From positions 248,001 to 312,000 of the forward strand of contig NC_020514.1 in NCBI RefSeq assembly GCF_000347635.1: DNA of 64,000 nt. Direction: 5' to 3'. Below, piece after piece: positions 57,966 to 64,000 of this stretch. Below the pieces are notes generated by a model. That model had not been told where the DNA came from. It saw only the letters and a program-made list of their open reading frames with translations, and searched no databases. How positions within the stretch are numbered: the stretch's first letter is position 1; every line of letters starts with the position of its first letter. This DNA is from Paraglaciecola psychrophila 170. GTDB lineage: Bacteria > Pseudomonadota > Gammaproteobacteria > Enterobacterales > Alteromonadaceae. A program made the translations under genes and the position numbers.

Positions 57966-59123
57966 TTACTCCTTAACAACCATTTTAGATATTACGATAG
58001 CCGTGCGTAATTTGGTTTTTCCGTAACTAGATAATTTAACAAAATCTTCTAAGGCTATCGGAATATGTTGGCAGTCAAACCCGGTCGCATGGTCTTCAGG
58101 CACACTAGGGTCATGAAGGTAAAGACATTCGTTATCTATCGCTGTAATGGTTATCCAGTGGGGAACCTTATAGCCATCCATTTGGTATGTGCTAATCAGG
58201 GTGAGCACTTTGCTGCCATTGCTGAGTGCTGTTTTTATTGTTTGTAAGTCAAAGTCTTCAAACATAATGGGTATATTTTCTTGAAGCGCCCTGGCGTAAA
58301 ATTGATTCTCAACTAACTCAATGGTTGTTTTTTTCACCTCTTGGCGAACACCAGACGTAAACAGGGGTAAGGGGTTATTAATGAATACATTGACCTCAAA
58401 ACCTCTTTTTTTCGCGGCCAACCCTAGGCCTATGGGATGGCAGCCGCCATGACCCGCCATCATAAAAATAGTGGTGGCTTCACGCCAAAGATCTAACTCT
58501 AAAGCCTGATCCATTAAAACTGTATGAGATAGACTATTCATCGCCATCATCAATGCAGCTGGGCCACAAGTAAAGTCTGTGGTTTGGGCATACCAAGGGT
58601 ATGAAGGTAATCTGTCAAACTGTGCAGCCTGGCGTATAGCTTTTTGCATTCTAAAGGCATCACCATTATTTTCGTAATAGTGTTCGTAGTCGCCAAATAT
58701 CTTGTAGCCCATCGACTGGTATAAACTTATAGCGCGTTGATTGGTTTTTTCTACTTCTAGCCTGAGAAATAACTTGCCCGCGGCTACAGTTTTGTTTTCC
58801 AGTGCGAGAAGTAACTGTCGACCGATACCTTTTCCTTCAATATTTTGGTCAACGGCGATTGAATATAACCTTGCCAAGCGCGTCCCTTTGCGCATGATAA
58901 CCAAACCATAAGCTACAATTTGCCCGTCACATTCAGCTACTAAAAACACTCGGTGAGTCGACTTAATCCAGTACGAAAAGCTGCGTTTGCTCAATCTGTC
59001 AGAAGCAAAGCAGCGTTTTTCTAAAGCGATCAGTTGTGTCAGGTCTGCAGAAATGACTTCTCGGACTTCTATATTCTTTAAGTTAGCGTTACTGGTTACG
59101 GTGATTGCAGAAGCCGCCATCAT
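57966..59123 (-). CDS. GNAT acetyltransferase fused to a C39-like peptidase
   Basis: A 385-residue fusion. Residues about 15-160 are a RimI-type GNAT domain (YSIAVDQNIEGKGIGRQLLL is the acetyl-CoA loop; ISLYQSMGYKIFGDYEHYYE). Residues about 175-370 are a papain-like C39 peptidase: catalytic Cys in QTTDFTCGPAALMMAM, His in VPHWITITAID, Asp in LHDPSVPE. This pair of domains is known beside RimK-like ligases. It starts by sharing the A of the upstream TAA (TAATG), so it is translationally coupled. It may acetylate and cut a peptide made or tagged by the ligase; the substrate is unknown. Confidence 0.9.
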   Translation of the reverse strand: MMAASAITVTSNANLKNIEVREVISADLTQLIALEKRCFASDRLSKRSFSYWIKSTHRVFLVAECDGQIVAYGLVIMRKGTRLARLYSIAVDQNIEGKGIGRQLLLALENKTVAAGKLFLRLEVEKTNQRAISLYQSMGYKIFGDYEHYYENNGDAFRMQKAIRQAAQFDRLPSYPWYAQTTDFTCGPAALMMAMNSLSHTVLMDQALELDLWREATTIFMMAGHGGCHPIGLGLAAKKRGFEVNVFINNPLPLFTSGVRQEVKKTTIELVENQFYARALQENIPIMFEDFDLQTIKTALSNGSKVLTLISTYQMDGYKVPHWITITAIDNECLYLHDPSVPEDHATGFDCQHIPIALEDFVKLSSYGKTKLRTAIVISKMVVKE

Positions 59124-60577
59124 TAGCGGCCTCTTTGTTCGAGACGATTGGCAAACTCTTGCATAATTTGCATGTATAACTCGTAGCCAAGATAACGGTC
59201 TTCAACGCCATGTTCGATGCTCGGGTTATCGTTTACTTCAATCACATACACTTTGTCACCCAGTTGCTTTAAATCCACACCATATAAACTGCTACCAATA
59301 AAGGAGCAGGCTTTGACCGCCGTTTCTAATACTTGGCGCGGTACTTCAAAAGTGGCCATGGTTTCAAAATCACCTGTTGAAAAGCGCTTCGCTCCGTGGT
59401 TATAGATCTGCCAGTGATTTCTAGCCATGTGATATCGACAGGCGTAAATAGAGCGACCATTTAGCACACCAATTCGCCAGTCATATTCGGTGTATAAATA
59501 TTCCTGTACCAAGATAATGGCTGAGTCAGCCAGTATCGAACATAGTTTGTGCTGCAGTGCTTCGCGGTCAGCAACCTTAAAAACGCCTTTGGAGAACGAA
59601 CTTTCTGGCAGTTTCAACACCATCGGATATGTGAAATCTTGCTCTAATTGCTCCAGTGTGGTCGTAGTGGCATCAGACACAAATTGTGTTTTTGGTGACG
59701 GTACGCTGTTGTAGCTAAATGCATCATGTAAAAATACTTTGTTGCAGCAACGTAAAATGGATGTGGCATCGTCAATGACTACCAAGCCTTCTTTTTCGGC
59801 TTGCCGGGCAAGTTGGTAAGTGTGATGGCGGATTGCTGTTGTTTCACGAATAAACAACGCATCGTAGCGATTCAGTAAGCCAATTTGATCAACCGTAACC
59901 AGCTCAGCATTAATGCCAAATTTATTGGCAGCCTTAACAAAATGACTTAAGGCTTTCTGGTCGCTCGGAGGTGTATCTTCTTCAGGATTAACCAATATGG
60001 CCATATCCCAGCGGAAACGTTTACGATTTTTATTGCTGCGCCACACATTATTAGTGAAGTTATCTAACCTTTGTTGCAGCGTTGTATGTTGTTCTGGGTT
60101 TAGTTCCGCTAGAGCAAATAAGCTGAGAGTTGCAAACAACTTATTATCACGCCAGTTTAAGACCAACTTTAAAATCGGTGCAGGATATTGTGCGAACACA
60201 TATTGTGCAATTTTGTTGATGTTTTCGTCGCTATGCCAACCAAAATAAACTAACTCATCAGCAGACTTATCTTTTGCATACACTCTTGAGACATTATTAG
60301 GTATTACCAGCACCAATCCTCCTGGCTGGCAGGTTAAATCATTAATAGTGCTAACACTAGGTAAAACTTGATGCTGCCGCGCTTCTGCTAACAGTGAGCA
60401 ATAGTAGCCCTGACTTAAATATTGAGTCGGGTCACATAAGTTAATCAATCTAGTGGTGATATTTCCCTTTTTAGGAAACTCTGCCAAATATTGATTAAAA
60501 TTAACAATTGTCGCGTTAACGCTCTCGATATTGAGACTATCGTTTAGGACAATGAGGGTTTTACGTATGTTATTCAT
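59123..60577 (-). CDS. RimK-like ATP-grasp ligase
   Basis: About 484 residues from a likely ATG at 60577 (MNNIRKTLIVLND); the frame is open to a GTG at 60613, and neither start has a strong ribosome site. The N-terminal half is the RimK-like N-terminal domain (VLVIPNNVSRVYAKDKSADE). The C-terminal half is ATP-grasp: YPMVLKLPESSFSKGVFKVA (glycine-rich, with ATP Lys), ILVQEYLYTEYDWRIGVLNG and YVIEVNDNPSIEHGVEDRYL (Mg2+ site). The family links amino acids, often glutamate, to peptides or proteins. It is much longer than ribosomal RimK. It leads the operon with the GNAT/C39 and RMD1 genes. Confidence 0.88.
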   Translation of the reverse strand: MNNIRKTLIVLNDSLNIESVNATIVNFNQYLAEFPKKGNITTRLINLCDPTQYLSQGYYCSLLAEARQHQVLPSVSTINDLTCQPGGLVLVIPNNVSRVYAKDKSADELVYFGWHSDENINKIAQYVFAQYPAPILKLVLNWRDNKLFATLSLFALAELNPEQHTTLQQRLDNFTNNVWRSNKNRKRFRWDMAILVNPEEDTPPSDQKALSHFVKAANKFGINAELVTVDQIGLLNRYDALFIRETTAIRHHTYQLARQAEKEGLVVIDDATSILRCCNKVFLHDAFSYNSVPSPKTQFVSDATTTTLEQLEQDFTYPMVLKLPESSFSKGVFKVADREALQHKLCSILADSAIILVQEYLYTEYDWRIGVLNGRSIYACRYHMARNHWQIYNHGAKRFSTGDFETMATFEVPRQVLETAVKACSFIGSSLYGVDLKQLGDKVYVIEVNDNPSIEHGVEDRYLGYELYMQIMQEFANRLEQRGR

Positions 60578-60814
60578 GCAAACACATTTTGTTAGGAGCC
60601 ATTTTAGAAACACGGAATTTGGCGGATAGTACGTTTTTTATGGGATTTGTGAATACATTCCATGCTTAAATATTTTACTCGTCAGGAACAAATAAATAGT
60701 GGATAAAATCAGCACTCAATAGCAGAATACGGGTGACTATTTTTAAGGTGTGTTGATGTCTGATTCGTTGTATTTAGGCACCCAAACATATCTCTACTAT
60801 ATTGTGATTTTATT

Positions 60815-61663
60815 ATGGATATTCGATTTCTAGTAACCTTTATGGAAGTGGCGCAAACCAGACATTTTGGTAAAGCGGCTGAAAACTTGTATTTGACTCA
60901 GTCAGCGGTCAGTGCGCGCATTAAGCAGCTTGAAGAATATTTTAATTCGGCGCTTTTTATACGCAATAGAAATAGCCTGCAACTTACTGTTGCAGGCGAA
61001 AAATTGCTGCCTTTCGCGGTCACACTTGCCGATACGCTCGAACAGGCTCGGGCTGCAATGAATGAGGAAGGGATTCAATATTTGAGCATCGCCAGCACCC
61101 CTAATGCTTGGGATATATATTTAAAACAGGGGTTAGATGTGGTCAATAGTCACCTTAAAGATGTGTCCATAAGAGCAGAGATATGCAATAGCGAACAGCT
61201 AAGTAGATTAGTGCATGAGCACAGTATCGACTTGGCCCTGACAACCGTGCCTTTTAAATCTGATGACGTTGAAATACTCGAATTAAGTGAGTCAATGTTG
61301 TCATTGTGTTGTTCAGTCGCGTTAGCTAAGCAACCACTTGAACATCTGAATATTTCGTTGGACTGGGGTACAAAAATTAACGAAGTGATTGAAAAAATCT
61401 ATCCGGAGATTAAAAAAGCTGGCATGCGCACTGGCTCGCTTCAAGTTGCTTTGAATTATCTGTCTACTAATGAAAGTGCCATTATTCTACCTGAAGAAAT
61501 TGCACAATCTTTAGTGAGCAAAGGTGAATTGGTGATGTTAGAGTCTTTAGTCCCGTTATCAGTTAAAGTTTATTTAATTTATTTGAAACACACTAAAAAC
61601 GCGGGATTAAGTCAATTTATTGATGTGTTTACACAGATGCTTAAAAACAAAAAAGGGCGCTAA
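60815..61663 (+). CDS. HdfR-like LysR-family regulator
   Basis: A 282-residue LysR protein. The N-terminus MDIRFLVTFMEVAQTRHFGK with AAENLYLTQSAVSARIKQLE is typical of the HdfR branch (in Enterobacteria a repressor of flhDC). The effector domain is shorter than usual (LSIASTPNAWDIYLKQGLDV). It is divergent from the RimK-like operon with 200 bases between, so it could control that operon; no binding site was recognised. Its stop lies inside the downstream terminator. Confidence 0.87.
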   Translation: MDIRFLVTFMEVAQTRHFGKAAENLYLTQSAVSARIKQLEEYFNSALFIRNRNSLQLTVAGEKLLPFAVTLADTLEQARAAMNEEGIQYLSIASTPNAWDIYLKQGLDVVNSHLKDVSIRAEICNSEQLSRLVHEHSIDLALTTVPFKSDDVEILELSESMLSLCCSVALAKQPLEHLNISLDWGTKINEVIEKIYPEIKKAGMRTGSLQVALNYLSTNESAIILPEEIAQSLVSKGELVMLESLVPLSVKVYLIYLKHTKNAGLSQFIDVFTQMLKNKKGR

Positions 61664-61674
61664 TACGCCCTTTT
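61651..61674. terminator. Bidirectional terminator after the LysR gene
   Basis: AAAAGGGCG pairs with CGCCCTTTT around a 6-base loop, with A/T runs on both sides. It overlaps the stop codon of the regulator and also faces the end of the small minus-strand gene at 61694. Confidence 0.85.
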
Positions 61675-61693
61675 ATAAAGATGTTAAAAAATT

Positions 61694-61921
61694 TTATACC
61701 AGCTCAGTCAGCAGTTGATAACCTTCCGAGTCTAGTTCTTCATTCACACATTCCAGCATATACACTTTTAGCTCTTTGCCATCAGTACCGACTTCTTGTG
61801 CTAATTCTGTGCAATATTGTTTAAGTTCGGTAATAAGTTTTTTGTCTGCTACCGGACGATCATCAGCCATGACGGTTGTTGATAATAATAAACTCAATGT
61901 TAACAATAACTTTTTCATCAT
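61694..61921 (-). CDS. Small exported protein of unknown function
   Basis: A 75-residue protein with a clear signal peptide (residues 1 to about 19, LLLTLSLLLSTTVMA). The mature part is acidic with two cysteines about 18 residues apart (KQYCTEL and MLECVNE), probably a disulfide. I do not recognise a named family. It ends at the shared terminator. Confidence 0.7.
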   Translation of the reverse strand: MMKKLLLTLSLLLSTTVMADDRPVADKKLITELKQYCTELAQEVGTDGKELKVYMLECVNEELDSEGYQLLTELV

Positions 61922-61941
61922 ATTCTCAAATTGTGAATTTA

Positions 61942-62115
61942 TTAATGTAATTCGGCGAATTCGTGGAGTTTTTCATCTGTTCTTCGCTGGGATACTTTTC
62001 TACCTTTTTTTGATTTAAACTCTAACTCATCGCTGTATTCAGCATTAAATCTATGTTTTTCAGCACCGTTAATTTTCTCGTAATCATTTTTTTTCAAATG
62101 AAAATTTTTGCTCAT
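61942..62115 (-). CDS. Small basic hypothetical protein
   Basis: 57 residues from an internal ATG (MSKNFHLKKNDYEKINGAEK); a longer start four residues upstream is possible. It is rich in Lys, Glu and Arg (KSKKGRKVSQRRTDEK) with no signal or membrane segment. It could be a nucleic-acid-associated small protein. No family recognised. Confidence 0.55.
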   Translation of the reverse strand: MSKNFHLKKNDYEKINGAEKHRFNAEYSDELEFKSKKGRKVSQRRTDEKLHEFAELH

Positions 62116-62240
62116 TACTTTGTCCAAAAAAGGGGTTAATAAAATATTTGCATCAAATGCAATATGATTATTAGGCTGATTAATAAAATTTGAAAACGAA
62201 ATAATTTGTTCTTCAAGAACAAAAAAAATAGTGCTGGAGA

Positions 62241-62318
62241 TTAGTGCAGTAAATCAGCGCAGTAAATCAGTGCAGTAAATCAGCGCAGTAAATCAGCGCA
62301 GTAAATTAGTGAGGTAAT
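62241..62318 (+). repeat. 13-bp tandem repeat (6 units)
   Basis: Units of TCAGCGCAGTAAA with TTAGTGCAGTAAA-type variants, six in a row, in an otherwise gene-free stretch between 62128 and 62426. The core GCAGTAAA resembles GCAATAAA of the 12-bp repeat at 47333. Confidence 0.9.
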
Positions 62319-62426
62319 GAACTTTATTTGAAAGTAAACTCAAAGCACTGAGGGGCACAGTACCAACTAGTCTATACTTTGGGTGTCTCTGGTTGCCTAA
62401 TTCTTATTAGCAGACCGAAAAGTCCT

Positions 62427-63206
62427 TTATTTATTTACATTTTGAATCAGATAAACATCAAAGCGATTAGCCTTACCTAACATTTCAATGTGAGGCTTTT
62501 TACCATCCAAAAATGGTGCACCGGAAGGACGTTTTACTACCACTCGGTTTTTCGCCAGTGTTAATGCGGGTCCAAGCAAAAGGTCTGCGTCTTCATCTGG
62601 ACCAAGTAACTGTTGAAATATGCGCATATCTTTTTTGACCGCAGCATTTTTTTTACGATGTGGGAACATCGGATCAAGATACACCACATCTGGTTTTTCA
62701 TAAGGCCAATCAGCTAATAGGTCTGTTGCCACATCGTGAAATAACTGCATATTCGCAGGCATCCATGAACTCAATTCAACATCAGCAGCTGCACGCTTTA
62801 GCCCATCTTGGAGTAAAGCAGCAACAACTGCAGACCGCTCAATCATATCTACTTTGCAACCTAAGCTGGCAAGCACAAAAGCGTCTCGGCCCAAACCCGC
62901 TGTGGCATCGAGTACGTGCAAACTGCTCTTACCTTTTAAGCCAATTGCTCTGGCAATGGCTTCTTTTTTACCTCCGCCATGTAATCGTCTAAACGTAAGT
63001 GCGTCTGAAGTAAAATCGACTTTTACTGCGCCTACTTTTGGCTCGTCTAATTGACGTAATTCCAAGTGAGAAATTTGCTGTACCAAGGCTAAGCCAGAAT
63101 CGGTGTTTTCGCGATACATTAATCCCCACTTTGCAGCGGTTTGTTGGGCTAGTAATGTTAATTCGGGTGCAGCGTCTCGCGGCACCGTAACAGGGATGTT
63201 ACGCAT
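62427..63206 (-). CDS. rsmJ: 16S rRNA (guanine1516-N2)-methyltransferase
   Basis: About 259 residues from ATG 63206 (a TTG six bases upstream is less likely). The SAM-binding motif is VLDATAGLGRDAFVLASLG and the catalytic motif VYLDPMFPHRKKNAAVKKD, both as in RsmJ. The N-terminal part with LTFRRLHGGGKKEAIARAIG is also typical. It methylates G1516 of 16S rRNA. The ATG lies within the last codons of recG (ATGCGTAA), so the two overlap by 8 bases and are probably coupled. Confidence 0.92.
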   Translation of the reverse strand: MRNIPVTVPRDAAPELTLLAQQTAAKWGLMYRENTDSGLALVQQISHLELRQLDEPKVGAVKVDFTSDALTFRRLHGGGKKEAIARAIGLKGKSSLHVLDATAGLGRDAFVLASLGCKVDMIERSAVVAALLQDGLKRAAADVELSSWMPANMQLFHDVATDLLADWPYEKPDVVYLDPMFPHRKKNAAVKKDMRIFQQLLGPDEDADLLLGPALTLAKNRVVVKRPSGAPFLDGKKPHIEMLGKANRFDVYLIQNVNK

Positions 63207-64000
63207 GACCAAAGTGCTCTTTGTTACTTAACCAGCGATTCACTATTGCTTGGGCGTTTGATGGGTATTGATCCCATAGGTGGTTAGCAATATTTTGAAC
63301 TTGAGGTATGAGCTCTGCATCACGCATCAGATCTGCAATCTTTAAATCAGCTAACCCAGTTTGTTTGGTGCCTAAAAGCTCTCCTGGTCCGCGAATTTCT
63401 AAATCCTGTTGAGCGATATAAAATCCGTCGTTGGACTCCCTAAGAACAGCCAAACGTTTGTTAGCCGTTTTAGACAAAGGGCTTTGGTACATTAAAACGC
63501 AATGGCTTTCTATTGAGCCTCGACCTACACGCCCACGTAATTGGTGCAATTGCGCCAGCCCTAAACGTTCTGGATTTTCGATAATCATCAGGCTGGCATT
63601 GGGCACATCAACACCTACTTCAATCACAGTGGTTGCTACCAATAAGTCTAAGGCACCTGCTTTAAAGTCAGCCATAATTTGTTGTTTTTCATTAGATTTT
63701 AGTCTGCCATGTACTAAACCTACTTTCAGTTCTGGTAATGCTGTTCGCAATAAAATGGCAGTATCTTCCGCTGCTTGGCTTTGTAAAAACTCAGATTCAT
63801 CTATTAGTGTACATACCCAATAGGTTTGCCTGCCTTGCTTAACGCTTACGTCACGCACTCTGGTAATTACCTCATCGCGTCGAGCATCGGGTAAAACCAC
63901 AGTTTTTACAGGTGTTCTGCCCGGTGGTAATTCATCAATAATTGACGTATCTAAATCTGCATAAGCGGTCATCGCCAATGTGCGTGGAATAGGGGTGGCG
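63199..64000 (-). CDS. recG: ATP-dependent DNA helicase RecG (partial, C-terminal part)
   Basis: About 267 C-terminal residues; the frame runs off the right edge, beginning ATPIPRTLAMTAYADLD (helicase motif III). Visible: LKVGLVHGRLKSNEKQQIMA, VATTVIEVGVDVPNASLMII (motif V) and ERLGLAQLHQLRGRVGRG (motif VI), then the TRG-like DLEIRGPGELLGTKQTGLAD. RecG remodels stalled replication forks and Holliday junctions. The wedge domain is outside the window. Confidence 0.95.
   Translation of the reverse strand, partial: ATPIPRTLAMTAYADLDTSIIDELPPGRTPVKTVVLPDARRDEVITRVRDVSVKQGRQTYWVCTLIDESEFLQSQAAEDTAILLRTALPELKVGLVHGRLKSNEKQQIMADFKAGALDLLVATTVIEVGVDVPNASLMIIENPERLGLAQLHQLRGRVGRGSIESHCVLMYQSPLSKTANKRLAVLRESNDGFYIAQQDLEIRGPGELLGTKQTGLADLKIADLMRDAELIPQVQNIANHLWDQYPSNAQAIVNRWLSNKEHFGHA

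Noticed and set aside
62241..62318. CRISPR-like array
   Set aside because: The units are 13 bases and directly adjacent, with no spacers and no cas genes. It is a simple tandem repeat.

Overview
The window looks like chromosomal DNA of a marine gammaproteobacterium, most likely an Alteromonadales member (Glaciecola/Paraglaciecola-like). This is inferred from the gene mix: a soluble NAD-linked formate dehydrogenase, a giant two-partner-secretion adhesin, a TRAP transporter with acyl-CoA catabolism, a RimK/peptidase-C39 locus, and moderately AT-rich coding. No rRNA, tRNA or CRISPR array was seen. The window is a mosaic of intact operons and heavily decayed DNA, with remnants of moaA, a hybrid histidine kinase, prolyl iminopeptidase, a LysM protein, an FGE/SUMF1 protein, a LacI regulator, an MFS carrier, an alpha/beta hydrolase and several transposases.

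Layout. (1) 1-2.3 kb: the N-terminal part of a secreted adenosine-deaminase-like enzyme, then a stretch without a clear gene. (2) 2.3-11.6 kb: a minus-strand fdsGBA-fdhD-fdsD formate dehydrogenase operon, a divergent ModE/PBP-type regulator, and an OFA-family carrier. AT-rich dyads with shared words lie upstream of both the operon and the carrier. (3) 12.3-19 kb: a graveyard holding a moaA pseudogene, a truncated group II intron, an IS982 copy, IS30 and IS3 remnants, and a hybrid histidine kinase remnant. (4) 19-33.9 kb: a nitrate-sensor/ANTAR antiterminator, then a tpsB-tpsA adhesin locus bracketed by two ~200-bp direct repeats and by remnants of LysM and FGE-sulfatase genes. The adhesin carries 186-residue repeats that are nearly identical at DNA level in places. 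(5) 34-35.4 kb: a second IS982 copy, next to an MFS remnant. (6) 35.4-40.8 kb: a Nudix hydrolase, a small TPR-like exported protein, a CadC-like membrane regulator with TPRs, and an unrecognised multi-pass membrane protein. (7) 41-56.1 kb: an acyl-CoA catabolic cluster (CoA ligase, PcaF-like thiolase, FadB/J-like protein, nitronate monooxygenase, enoyl-CoA hydratase, thioesterase), a TRAP transporter with two apparent frameshifts, a ketopantoate-reductase-like enzyme, IclR and LysR regulators, and a glutaryl-CoA dehydrogenase-like enzyme. (8) 57-64 kb: a RimK-like ligase / GNAT-C39 peptidase / RMD1 operon, an HdfR-like LysR regulator, two small proteins, rsmJ, and the 3' part of recG.

How the parts work together. 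The fds operon would oxidise formate to CO2 with NAD+, and the OFA carrier plausibly moves formate or a related acid. In the 41-52.7 kb cluster, two dyads sharing ATTCCGC lie at the two main promoters and are candidate sites for the local IclR protein. The gene set would fit TRAP uptake of a carboxylate or dicarboxylate, CoA activation and beta-oxidation to acetyl-CoA and succinyl-CoA; the substrate is not proven by the sequence. In the adhesin locus TpsB exports TpsA across the outer membrane.
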